Positions 56,116-64,000 of a stretch of DNA of 64,000 bases are shown piece by piece. Every line of letters begins with the position of its first letter. The first letter of the stretch is position 1. The stretch covers positions 36,834 through 100,833 of the forward strand of contig CAZPBY010000020.1 in the NCBI GenBank assembly GCA_964584785.1, given 5' to 3'. The DNA is from JAHFTY01 sp964584785 (GTDB lineage: Bacteria; Acidobacteriota; Terriglobia; 20CM-2-55-15). Position numbers and translations under genes: made by a program. Below the pieces are notes generated by a model. The model made no database searches. It was not told the origin of the DNA and saw nothing but the letters and a program-made list of their open reading frames with translations.

Positions 56116-56209
56116 GTCGCGAAGCCCGTAATCCTCTGTGCCTCTGTGGTTAAATGATTTGATTCACCACAGAGGCACAGAGCGCGCAGAGGATTACGGG
56201 CTTCGTGAC
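56116..56209. repeat. Dispersed palindrome type C, copy 2 (large hairpin)
   Basis: Two long arms (56116-56150 and 56166-56209) fold back with one mismatch and one 8-9-base length difference. The inner core (CTCTGTGGTTAAATGATTTG, then ATTCACCACAGAGG) matches the copy at 27963-28017. The outer ends (GTCGCGAAGCCCG / CGGGCTTCGTGAC) match the type A repeat. It starts 13 bases after the giant gene's stop and covers an apparent GTG start of the next gene. Confidence 0.9.
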
Positions 56210-56222
56210 GTATATTCCGTCA

Positions 56223-58187
56223 ATGAACGCACTGCCGATAAGCCAATCTCTCCAGCTAGCGGCAGAACTGCACGGGGCCGGCAAACTCGCTGAAGCGGAG
56301 CGCGAGTATCGGAAAGTTCTTGCGGTGCAGCCTCAGAACGCGGAAGCGCTCCACGGTCTTGGAGTTCTCGCATATCAGGCCGGCCGGGTCGATGTCGCTG
56401 TTGAATGGATGCAGAGCGCCGTTCACATCGATCCGGACACCGGCGCATATTGGACGAACCTCACGGAAGCACTTCGAGTGCTGGGCCGGCTCGATGATGC
56501 GATCGAGGCCGGGCGGCACGCCGTCGCGCTCGCGCCTGACAATCCAGACGCACACAACAATCTCGGAATCGCGCTGCTGAACGCAGGCCATCTCGAAGAG
56601 GCGGCGGATCGCTTCCGACGCGCTCTCGCGATCCGCGCTGATTTCGCGTCGGCGCTGAACAATCTTGGCAACGCGATGAAGCTGCTCGGACTACCCGAGG
56701 CGGAAGAGTGTTATCGCCGGGTCCTGGCGGTCAGTCCGGACCATGACGACGCAACGAGCAATCTGGGCGTCGTTCTCCAGGAGCAGCATCGTCTTGATGA
56801 AGCGGCGGAACTGTACCGGCGGTTGCTGGCGAGAAACCCTCGTCATGGCGAGGCGTGCAACAACCTGGCAGTGACGCTGCTTCGGCAGGGCAAAATCAAG
56901 GAAGGGATCGATACGCATCGAAAGGCCATGGCGCTGAATCCGAAGAGCGCCATGTACCACTCCAACCTTCTGCTGGGTCTGCACTACGATCCGGAGATGA
57001 CTTCGGAGATGTTGTTCCACGAGCATCGCCATTGGGCGGAACGGCACGCCGAGCCACTCCTCTGGAACGCACGTCCGTCCTTTTCCAACGATCGAACCGA
57101 GGATCGCGTGCTGCGCGTGGGGTATGTCTCGCCTCGCTTCCGTGACAGTGGGGAGGCCCGATTCCTGCAGTCATTGCTGTCGTGTCATGATCGACAGCAG
57201 TTTCGAATTTACGGCTACAGCGATTCCCGTCAGGTGGATTCCATAACCCAACGGGTTCGCGGGTCCGTGGACGAGTGGCGCGACACGGCTGAACTATCGG
57301 ATTCAGCCCTCGCACAAACAATTCGTGATGATCGGATCGATGTCCTGGTCGACCTGATGGTTCACGGAACGCAGAATCGCCTTCTGGCATTCGCACGCAA
57401 GCCGTCGCCGGTTCAGATCACTTACCTTGCGTATCCCGGAACGACGGGAATGACGGCGATGGACTGCCGATTCACCGATGCCTGTCTCGATCCTGAGACC
57501 GCCGATGATCGATGGTATTCGGAAAAATCTGTTCGGCTGGAGACGTATTGGTGCTATCCGGGAATCGAGGACGCTCCGGATATCGTTGAACCGCCATCGT
57601 TGAAAACCGGACAGATCACGTTCGGTTCCTTGAACAGATATCAGAAGGTGTCGGATGTTGTCGTCGACTACTGGATCTCGATCCTGCGCCGCACGCCGAA
57701 ATCCCGCCTCATGCTGCATGCGGACGAAGGAAAGCACCGCGAAAGGGTAGAACGGCGGTTTCAATCGTCCGGCATTCCGATCAATCGGCTGTTGTGGGTG
57801 CCGCGGGTTTCGTGGAAAGACTATTTGCAATTCCACCAGAACGTCGACATCGCGCTCGATCCTCATCCGTATGCGGGCGGAACAACCACGTGCGACGCGC
57901 TCTGGATGGGCGTTCCCGTTGTGACGCTTTCAGGTAGGACGGCGGTGTCTCGTTCGGGTGTCAGCCTTTTGACGCATGCGGGATTGCCGGAGTTGATAAC
58001 GGCGTCGCCGGATGAGTATGTCAAGACCGCTGTCGACCTGGCCATGAACCCCGAGCGCCTCCATGAGATCCGGTCGGGGCTGCGGCCGCAACTGAAAGGC
58101 TCGGTTTTGATGGATCGAGATCGCTATGCCAGAAGCGTGGAGGGCGCGTATCGAAACTTGTGGCGTCGCTGGTGCCGGTCAATCTGA
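56223..58187 (+). CDS. TPR protein with GT41 (O-GlcNAc transferase-like) domain
   Basis: This protein of about 654 residues has roughly seven TPR units at the N-terminus (LAAELHGAGKLAEAEREYRK, EALHGLGVLAYQAGRVDVAV and so on, to about residue 250). A GT41 glycosyltransferase-like domain follows. Conserved GT41 features are PVQITYLAYPGTTG, FGSLNRYQKVSDVVVDYW, DPHPYAGGTTTCDALWMGVP and RSGVSLLTHAGLPELI. Relatives transfer sugar to Ser/Thr or, in HMW1C enzymes, to Asn of adhesins. However, the segment usually read DHP in the GYVSPDFRDHP region is here SPRFRDSGEARFL, so a commonly conserved histidine is replaced. The gene follows the giant surface-protein gene, a setting like adhesin-glycosyltransferase loci. 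ATG 56223 is used; the earlier GTG at 56205 is inside a repeat. Confidence 0.85.
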   Translation: MNALPISQSLQLAAELHGAGKLAEAEREYRKVLAVQPQNAEALHGLGVLAYQAGRVDVAVEWMQSAVHIDPDTGAYWTNLTEALRVLGRLDDAIEAGRHAVALAPDNPDAHNNLGIALLNAGHLEEAADRFRRALAIRADFASALNNLGNAMKLLGLPEAEECYRRVLAVSPDHDDATSNLGVVLQEQHRLDEAAELYRRLLARNPRHGEACNNLAVTLLRQGKIKEGIDTHRKAMALNPKSAMYHSNLLLGLHYDPEMTSEMLFHEHRHWAERHAEPLLWNARPSFSNDRTEDRVLRVGYVSPRFRDSGEARFLQSLLSCHDRQQFRIYGYSDSRQVDSITQRVRGSVDEWRDTAELSDSALAQTIRDDRIDVLVDLMVHGTQNRLLAFARKPSPVQITYLAYPGTTGMTAMDCRFTDACLDPETADDRWYSEKSVRLETYWCYPGIEDAPDIVEPPSLKTGQITFGSLNRYQKVSDVVVDYWISILRRTPKSRLMLHADEGKHRERVERRFQSSGIPINRLLWVPRVSWKDYLQFHQNVDIALDPHPYAGGTTTCDALWMGVPVVTLSGRTAVSRSGVSLLTHAGLPELITASPDEYVKTAVDLAMNPERLHEIRSGLRPQLKGSVLMDRDRYARSVEGAYRNLWRRWCRSI

Positions 58188-58226
58188 TAAATTGGACGGC
58201 CACGTCGTAGTAATTAAGGAGGACCG

Positions 58227-58556
58227 ATGTCGAAAGATCAAGGATCGCCAAATGCAGAACAGAATCCGCAGCAGGCCCAAATCAAGTGGGACGACTCGAA
58301 AATGACGAGTTCCTACGCGAACGTTTGCAATGTCATGAGTACCCAGGAAGAGGTCGTTTTGATGTTCGGGGTGAACCAGGCCTGGCAGGCGGGTCAGAAG
58401 GAAGTGACGATCCAGCTGACGGATCGCATCATCCTGAGTCCATATGCAGCCAAACGACTCGCGATCCTGCTTTCCAATATCGTCAGACAACACGAAGTCC
58501 GCTTCGGCCAACTCGGCCTCGACGCCCGTCCCACGGACTCGGCCCAGAAGCAATAG
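58227..58556 (+). CDS. DUF3467 family protein
   Basis: This 109-residue protein contains QIKWDDSKMTSSYANVCNVM, the opening of the DUF3467 domain, followed by EEVVLMFGVN, TIQLTDRIILSPYAAKRLAI and LLSNIVRQHE. Family members are small soluble proteins widespread in cyanobacteria, Acidobacteriota and others, with no settled function. AAGGAGG lies 6 bases before ATG 58227, a very strong ribosome binding site, so it is likely well expressed. It is 39 bases after the GT41 gene. The 230 bases after its stop (58557-58786) hold no convincing gene. Confidence 0.85.
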   Translation: MSKDQGSPNAEQNPQQAQIKWDDSKMTSSYANVCNVMSTQEEVVLMFGVNQAWQAGQKEVTIQLTDRIILSPYAAKRLAILLSNIVRQHEVRFGQLGLDARPTDSAQKQ

Positions 58557-58786
58557 GAGGGCAGGTTGTCTATTCGGCCCGGGGGCGTTGGTCGATCGTC
58601 GATCGGAGGGCGCGAACGCGAGAGCGCAGGAAGAAGCCGATCAGCTCGGAATTCAAAATTCCTGCCTCCACAGCAAAACGCGGTAATTGATTCCGGAGAC
58701 TTTCACCAAGCCAAAGAACGTCTGCTGCGGAATCGCTCCTCTGGGTACGGCTCAATCGGTCGGTGAATGAGAGCCTTAACTCCTGG

Positions 58787-59212
58787 CTATGATGGGATCA
58801 CCACCTCAAAATTCAGAGCTGCAGCCGCATTAGCCTGCTTCCCATCGTTGGTCAAGAGGCGGCGCACGCCAAGTTCGCTCATTGCGGCCAGGTGAAGTCT
58901 GTCGAGAGTTCGGCAATGCGACGGGGCGGAGAGATGCTGTCGTAAAGCAGTCTGAAATAGAGAGCCCGAAAGGTCACGAAACTCGAAAGGAGAGAGTTTT
59001 CGAAATGATTGGAGGGTCGACCGATAGTTGTCGTAGCGGCGGCGTGTTACGGCTCCAGATAACCACTTCGATCGTAGCTGGACTTCGGTTTCTAACTCAG
59101 CAAGAGAAGAGACGATCACGATAGGTTCGCGAGCGATGGCATGGATGACCATAGTGCTTTCCGGTTCGCGCCATAACGTCTTGAGCAGTGCACTGCTATC
59201 GATGTAGATCAT
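58787..59212 (-). CDS. PIN-domain toxin (VapC-like)
   Basis: The 141-residue protein has the four acidic residues of the PIN ribonuclease site: Asp in MIYIDSSALLKTLW, Glu in SSLAELETEVQLR, Asp in CRTLDRLHLAAMSELG, and Asp in LLTNDGKQANAA. PIN toxins cut RNA (tRNA or rRNA) until bound by the partner antitoxin. Its start lies 3 bases after the stop of the antitoxin gene on the same strand. Confidence 0.92.
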   Translation of the reverse strand: MIYIDSSALLKTLWREPESTMVIHAIAREPIVIVSSLAELETEVQLRSKWLSGAVTRRRYDNYRSTLQSFRKLSPFEFRDLSGSLFQTALRQHLSAPSHCRTLDRLHLAAMSELGVRRLLTNDGKQANAAAALNFEVVIPS

Positions 59213-59215
59213 CCG

Positions 59216-59467
59216 CTAACGTTCATCCCGTTCATTGCGCAAACCCTCATCCACCCAGCGCGTGATCTTGCCTCTGCTCGTGCGGCGCTGCCACTGGATA
59301 TGGGCCGCCGGATCAAATCGTTTTCGCGCTTTTGTGGATTCAGAGTAGCGGACAAGCTTCGCGACCGGCTTGGAATCTCTTGTAATGACGATCTCACGTT
59401 CGATCTGGAGCGCTTTCTCCATCTCCGGCCATTTTTGACGAAGATCTCGGACAGTGACGGTCTTCAT
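59216..59467 (-). CDS. Phd/YefM-type antitoxin of the VapC-like toxin
   Basis: The 83-residue product starts MKTVTVRDLRQKWPEMEKAL, followed by EIVITRDSKPVAKLVRY, the Phd-type DNA-binding domain. The C-terminal half (ARKRFDPAAHIQWQRR and on) would bind the toxin. The start is set at ATG 59467; an upstream open stretch to 59692 overlaps the next gene and is not used. Antitoxin first, toxin second is the normal order, in contrast to the module at 4.5 kb. Confidence 0.85.
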   Translation of the reverse strand: MKTVTVRDLRQKWPEMEKALQIEREIVITRDSKPVAKLVRYSESTKARKRFDPAAHIQWQRRTSRGKITRWVDEGLRNERDER

Positions 59468-59540
59468 GAGGTCAGCATAACATGTTTCACAGTCGGAGGC
59501 CGGTCCCTTCGGATGAGAATTGGGAATCCGAAAAAGCAAA

Positions 59541-59565
59541 AACGCCAGGCACATCGCCTGGCGTT
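59541..59565 (-). terminator. Rho-independent terminator of the large MBG-repeat gene
   Basis: AACGCCAGGC (59541-59550) and GCCTGGCGTT (59556-59565) form a perfect 10-bp stem with a 5-base loop. On the minus strand it is followed by a T-rich tail (GTTTTTGCTTTTT), 25 bases after the stop codon of the gene at 59590. Confidence 0.9.
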
Positions 59566-59589
59566 TCTGTTGTGGGGGGAGGTAACTTA

Positions 59590-62500
59590 CTACCGAATCT
59601 CGATACCGACGCCCACGTTCGGGTTCAGCGGCTGACCGACAGTCGCATAGCCCGCGGGCTTCGTGTTGTAGATCCAGTTGTTCGAGTACCACAGCGCGCT
59701 GTTCTTTGACGAGAGAGCCGTAATCGCGATCTGGCTTGCGACCGCGGGTGACTGGGCATATTTCCCATCGAGAACGTCGATGCGCAATGAGACGTTGCCG
59801 TCGAGTCCAACCGAGCTTCCGTCGGCGGCAACCTTGAAGATGCTCGCCTTCGTGTAGATCGTGGCTGTACCCGGATTGCCGGCCGAAGCGTTCGTGCCGT
59901 TGACGGACGACATCGCATTCGACTTGATGTAGTACGTGTATGTCACACCATTCTCCACCCGGTTGTACCAGATCATGATCTGACCTTTGGGGTTGGTGTA
60001 GTTCTTGGTGTACTCGATGCTCGCGCTGAAGTGAACATCACCCTGGATGTCCGTCCCGATCGTACCGGCGGACGCCGCCAGAGGACTGATCGTGCCCGAA
60101 CCGCGAATCGTCTTGCTCACCGAAGGCAGCATGACGGACAGCGTCGGATGCGCCGCTTCATAAGGAGTGCTTCCCGGCAGAGCGACCGGAGGAAGCTGCT
60201 GCGCGTTGGTGTAGTCCCTGCCCGCACGAACTTCGATCAGATAGCTTTCGAGTCCATACTGGCCGGTGCTGAACGTCACGATCGCGTTGGCCGTGCCGGT
60301 GTTGGTTGCGCCGTTCACAATCGCGACGGGCACGCTACCCTTGAGCAACTGGGGCGTACGGCCCGGCGTCACATCCCAGAAGTCGACCGTCGCGTTGTTG
60401 ATCGATCCGAAGGCAAGCGTCGGACCCTCGATGCTGGCGGACAGTGTGACCTGAGTTGTGGTCTGGCTTGCGCCGGAAGTGATCCAAAGTGTCTGACCGA
60501 TATACGTTACTTTCGCGGCTCCAGGCAGAACGTTGAGGGTCACGTTCTTTGAAGCCGGGTTGTAATTCTCGGTTTCGGCCGCATTGGCGGTCAGGGTGTA
60601 GGTTCCGGCATGCAGAACCGTACCCATGCCAGGGTTGTAGCTCAGATTTCCCGGAGCGGAACCGCCCGCAACACCGGCCACGTTCGCGTTCAGCTGGCCG
60701 TTTGTGAGCTGGGAACCGTAAGCGAGATCGTTCGGATTGTTCCACGCGATCACCTGATTGGCCTTGTTGATTGCCAACGTCCCGCCGGGGTTGCTGACGT
60801 TGTAGTTCGACAGCTTCCCGTGAGGATCGTTCAGATTCGCGTTGATGGCGTAACCACCGACGTTGCTGAACTGCACGGCTGCCGTCGAGAAGCCGGCGGT
60901 GATTTCATCCGCATCGACGGCACCGTTGACGGAACCATCCAGTGCGGGGTTGTTGTTACCGTACATCTTCGACTTGTTGTTGGTGACCACGGTCAAAGAC
61001 TTCCTGGAGATCGAGAACGCCTTCGTCGTGCTTGAACTGTTGTGATTGCTGTCGCCCGAACAATCCGCCGTGACCGAAAACGTTCCAGCGGCGACCGGAG
61101 CGGACGATGACGGGCCGTACGAAGTCGAACCCGTTCCGACGTAGGTCAAGCTGAGCGAACCCACATCGCAGGAACCCGTCGCCGCATAAGCGCTGCCGTT
61201 GTAGACACCGCCATTGGCTGTCACGGAAACCGACGAGTTGGCTTTCTTGATTTCGAAGTCCTTCGAAGTTGATGAACTGTTGTGATTCGCATCACCCGAA
61301 CACGTTGCGGACACCGAATACGTTCCAACGTTGACCGGCGCGACTGAAGTCGGACCGTAGGACGTCGAACCCGTGCCGGTGTAGCTGTAGGTCAGGCTGC
61401 CGAAGTCGCACGTGCCCGCCGCTGCGTAAGCGCTGCCGTTGAACGTGCCGCCGTTGGCTGTGACGTTGACCGACGAATCCGTCTTCGCGATCTCAAACGA
61501 TGTCGTGCTGCTGGATCCGTTGTGGTTGGCGTCACCGGAGCAGTTCGCCGTCACGGAATAGGTACCGGCGTTCGTGGGAGCCACGCTGCTCGCTCCGTAA
61601 ACGGTCGAGCCGGTTCCGGTGTAGCTGTAGGTCAAAGTACCGAAGTCGCACGTTCCGGCCGCTGCGTACGGATTTGCGTTGTACGGACCACCGTTCGCTG
61701 AAACCGAAGACGTGGAATCGCTCTTCGTGATGTGGAAAGTTGCGGACTTCGAACCCGCGTTGTAATTGGTCGATTCCGCTACCGAGCAAATCGCCTGATA
61801 CTCGCCGACATTGATCGGCGATTCGGGCGAGAAGGTCAGCGTCGCGTTCGGCGCATTGGATGAACAGGTCGTCGCTCCCCCATAGAGCGAACCCGTGTAA
61901 ACGGCGTCAGCTGCTGAAACCGTGATGGCCGGATCGATCTTCGTGATGTTGAAGTTCGCCGAAGACGACGCCGCATTGTAGTTGTCGGATTCCGGCACCG
62001 AGCAGATCGCCTGGTAAGCGCCTGCATTGATCGCCGTAGCCGGAGAGAACGACAGAGCCGCTCCCGGCGCGTTCGAGGAGCACGAAGCTCCCGTGTAAGC
62101 CGAACCGTTGTACGCGGCATCGCCGGCCGAAACCGAGATCGAAGCCGTTGCCTTGGCGATATGGATGTTGGCCGGTGCGGAGTCGGCTGCCGAGTAGTTG
62201 GAGTTTCCGTCGAAGTGGGCCTTCACCGTGTAGTCGCCGGCATTGACGGGAGCGGTGTTCGCATCGCCGGTGCCGGTATAGACAAGGGAGAAGGCGAGAT
62301 TGCCGCCGTTGATATCGAGGGCCGAGCCCGAACCGCCATGAGCGTTGCCGTCGTAAGTGAAGTTGCCGCCCGTTGCGGACATCGTCGGCGTCGCTTTCGC
62401 AATCTCGATGGCTGCGGATGCGGAGTCTGCCGCGTTGTAGTTGCTGTCACCGGCAAAGTGAGCAACAACCGTGTAGCTGCCCGCGTTGACCGGCGCATCG

Positions 62501-64000
62501 CTCGGACTGCCTGTGCCCGTGTAAGTGACCGTGACCGGCGTCAGATTCGCGCCGCCGATGCCGGTCGCCGAAGCGGACCCGCTGTGAGCGTTACCGTCGT
62601 ACGTGAAATTTCCACCCGTCGCGGAAATGGACGCCGTCGCCTTTGACACGCTGAACGACTGAGCAACGTCGGTTGCCGCGTTGTAGTTGGCGTTGCCTGC
62701 CTGATGTGCTGTGATCGTGCAGCTTCCCGCTCCTGTGATGTGAACCGTCGCTCCGGAGATCGTGCAGTTTCCGTCCGCGGTGAACGTCACCGAAAGGCCC
62801 GAAGAAGCGCTGGCGCTGACGTCGAAATCGGCATCGCCCCAGGTCTTACCTGAAAGCGAACTAAAGCTGATCGTCTGGTTGGCCTTGTTGACCACGAGAG
62901 TCTTCGTATTGTCGCTGCTGCTGATGAAGCTTCCGCTGCTGGAATACGAAGCGAAAATCGAATACGTGCCCGGCGCGGTTCCGGCCGGGAGCGAGAAGGT
63001 TGCGCTGGCGCTGCCGTTGCTGACTGTTCCGGTCACGCCCGAACCAATCTGTGTGCCGCCGTTGAAAATGACGAAGTCCACCTGGCCTGAAGTCACCGTG
63101 CCTGCGGCCGGCGATGTCACCACCGTCGCGCTCATCGGAACGTTCTGGGCCGAAGAACTGTACGTTGCGGTCTGATTCGCCGCCGTTGTGGCCGTGTTCT
63201 TCGGCGCGGCTGTGATCGATGTCACGTCGTCCGAATAGTTGGGACTGTGAACACCCGACACCGCGACGTGATTCGTAACGCTGCTTGCGGCGCCGCCGGA
63301 GATGTTCACCGTCAGAGAGATCGGGTTGAAGTAAGCGCCCGCGGCCACCGAAGCATTTGTCGTACAGACCAATGTTCCAAGCGAGCAGGTCCAGCCGGTT
63401 CCGCTGATCGCGGTCGCGGTGAGGCCTGAAGGAAGAGTTTCGGTAACGGTCACAGTGCCGACCGATGCCTGTGTTGTGGATTCGTTCTTAACGCTGATGG
63501 TGTAGCTTCGATTGGTGTCGCCCTGAGTCCAGGTGCCCGAATGCGACTTCGTGATGGAAAGATCGTTGTCGACCTGGGTCGACATTTCGGCGCCCGCAAT
63601 CACCGACTGCGTGCCGCTGCCCGCGTGACCGTTCCAGGTTTCCGCCGACCATGTGACGCGTGCGACATCGGCGCTTGCGGTCGCGTTGTAGGTCACGTCC
63701 ACGTACCCCACACCGCCGCTCACCAGCTGGTTGCCGGAGCCACTCCCGTAATCGATTTCAATGTAGCCGTTGGTAATCGTGCTGGTCCACGTCGATGAAG
63801 AACTGCCGGCACCCGTTGGATGCGGCGCGATGGAAACGACGGAAACGCTCGTGAAGCCTGCAGGAATGCCGATACGCGCCGAGCCGATGTTCTGGCCGCT
63901 CGAAGTCGCGGTGTCGGTCAACCGAATCGTGTACTGTTTCGGTGTGCTCGGTGTGATCGACGAGGGTGAAATGCTGCCCGTGAATGTATTGTTGTTGTTT
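59590..64000 (-). CDS. Large secreted DUF11/Ig-like/MBG-repeat protein, 5' truncated
   Basis: The frame is open to the right edge of the window (the last visible codons encode NNNNTFTGSISPSS), so the N-terminus is missing; at least 1,469 residues are seen. Order from the visible N-side: a beta-sandwich (63.6-63.95 kb), a DUF11-type repeat (SYTISVKNESTTQASVGTVTVTETLPSGLTA), an Ig-like domain (63.0 kb), then at least seven MBG-type repeats of 75-85 residues (about 62.65 to 61.0 kb). These include ATGGNFTYDGNAHSG, AAAGTCDFGTLTYSYTGTG and VTANCSGDANHNGSSST. Several repeats have two cysteines each, probably disulfide-linked outside the cell. The end (GYATVGQPLNPNVGVGIEIR) has no known sorting signal. 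Likely a surface or secreted structural protein. Confidence 0.88.
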   Translation of the reverse strand, partial: NNNNTFTGSISPSSITPSTPKQYTIRLTDTATSSGQNIGSARIGIPAGFTSVSVVSIAPHPTGAGSSSSTWTSTITNGYIEIDYGSGSGNQLVSGGVGYVDVTYNATASADVARVTWSAETWNGHAGSGTQSVIAGAEMSTQVDNDLSITKSHSGTWTQGDTNRSYTISVKNESTTQASVGTVTVTETLPSGLTATAISGTGWTCSLGTLVCTTNASVAAGAYFNPISLTVNISGGAASSVTNHVAVSGVHSPNYSDDVTSITAAPKNTATTAANQTATYSSSAQNVPMSATVVTSPAAGTVTSGQVDFVIFNGGTQIGSGVTGTVSNGSASATFSLPAGTAPGTYSIFASYSSSGSFISSSDNTKTLVVNKANQTISFSSLSGKTWGDADFDVSASASSGLSVTFTADGNCTISGATVHITGAGSCTITAHQAGNANYNAATDVAQSFSVSKATASISATGGNFTYDGNAHSGSASATGIGGANLTPVTVTYTGTGSPSDAPVNAGSYTVVAHFAGDSNYNAADSASAAIEIAKATPTMSATGGNFTYDGNAHGGSGSALDINGGNLAFSLVYTGTGDANTAPVNAGDYTVKAHFDGNSNYSAADSAPANIHIAKATASISVSAGDAAYNGSAYTGASCSSNAPGAALSFSPATAINAGAYQAICSVPESDNYNAASSSANFNITKIDPAITVSAADAVYTGSLYGGATTCSSNAPNATLTFSPESPINVGEYQAICSVAESTNYNAGSKSATFHITKSDSTSSVSANGGPYNANPYAAAGTCDFGTLTYSYTGTGSTVYGASSVAPTNAGTYSVTANCSGDANHNGSSSTTSFEIAKTDSSVNVTANGGTFNGSAYAAAGTCDFGSLTYSYTGTGSTSYGPTSVAPVNVGTYSVSATCSGDANHNSSSTSKDFEIKKANSSVSVTANGGVYNGSAYAATGSCDVGSLSLTYVGTGSTSYGPSSSAPVAAGTFSVTADCSGDSNHNSSSTTKAFSISRKSLTVVTNNKSKMYGNNNPALDGSVNGAVDADEITAGFSTAAVQFSNVGGYAINANLNDPHGKLSNYNVSNPGGTLAINKANQVIAWNNPNDLAYGSQLTNGQLNANVAGVAGGSAPGNLSYNPGMGTVLHAGTYTLTANAAETENYNPASKNVTLNVLPGAAKVTYIGQTLWITSGASQTTTQVTLSASIEGPTLAFGSINNATVDFWDVTPGRTPQLLKGSVPVAIVNGATNTGTANAIVTFSTGQYGLESYLIEVRAGRDYTNAQQLPPVALPGSTPYEAAHPTLSVMLPSVSKTIRGSGTISPLAASAGTIGTDIQGDVHFSASIEYTKNYTNPKGQIMIWYNRVENGVTYTYYIKSNAMSSVNGTNASAGNPGTATIYTKASIFKVAADGSSVGLDGNVSLRIDVLDGKYAQSPAVASQIAITALSSKNSALWYSNNWIYNTKPAGYATVGQPLNPNVGVGIEIR

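Noticed and set aside
58557..58786. Small open frames after the DUF3467 gene (for example 58566-58766 plus, 58570-58755 minus)
   Set aside because: No ribosome binding site, no recognisable motif, arginine/serine-rich translations typical of non-coding high-GC DNA.

Overview
The window looks like a piece of a soil-type Acidobacteriota chromosome, or a close relative. The reasons are a large Oar-type TonB-dependent receptor with a carboxypeptidase-regulatory-like N-terminus, a PQQ quinoprotein coupled to a DUF1080 protein, a DUF3467 protein, an NCS2 purine permease, and many short palindromic repeats between genes. The assignment rests on gene content read by eye, not on a marker-gene search, so it is moderate.

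Layout. 1-2.3 kb: 3' part of a PQQ quinoprotein gene overlapping a DUF1080 gene. 2.3-6.2 kb: the scar of an old mobile element, with a hairpin, a degraded attC-like site, a Tat-type amidase, an excisionase-like HTH gene, a toxin-first RelE/Phd module, a frameshifted and internally deleted tyrosine integrase, and tRNA-Gln(CUG) as the probable integration target. 6.27-6.62 kb: a 41-bp minisatellite of about nine copies. 6.6-10.8 kb: a small hypothetical protein, a 37-residue membrane microprotein, an HD hydrolase, an eight-helix membrane protein, a TlpA-like thioredoxin lipoprotein and a divergent Fur-rubrerythrin fusion. 10.9-14.8 kb: the TonB receptor and a small beta-barrel protein, convergent.

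15.0-22.0 kb holds an isopropylmalate/isocitrate-type dehydrogenase, a small exported protein, a diguanylate cyclase, a purine permease convergent with guanine deaminase (a purine salvage pair), a rhomboid protease coupled to the deaminase gene, and a secreted TPR protein. 22.0-28.0 kb holds a PfkB sugar kinase divergent from recO, followed by glycyl-tRNA synthetase and pyruvate phosphate dikinase.

28.0-58.6 kb is the standout region. It contains an ABC half-transporter, a giant 26.1-kb gene for an 8,702-residue LEPR-XLL/RTX surface protein, and a TPR-GT41 glycosyltransferase-like gene, followed by a DUF3467 gene. Related palindromic repeats lie just before the ABC gene and just after the giant gene. 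The arrangement suggests export and possibly glycosylation of the giant protein, although no HlyD or TolC partner is present and one usually conserved GT41 histidine position is changed. 58.8-59.5 kb: a VapBC-type toxin-antitoxin pair. 59.5-64 kb: a second large secreted repeat protein (DUF11, Ig-like and MBG-type repeats), cut by the right edge of the window.
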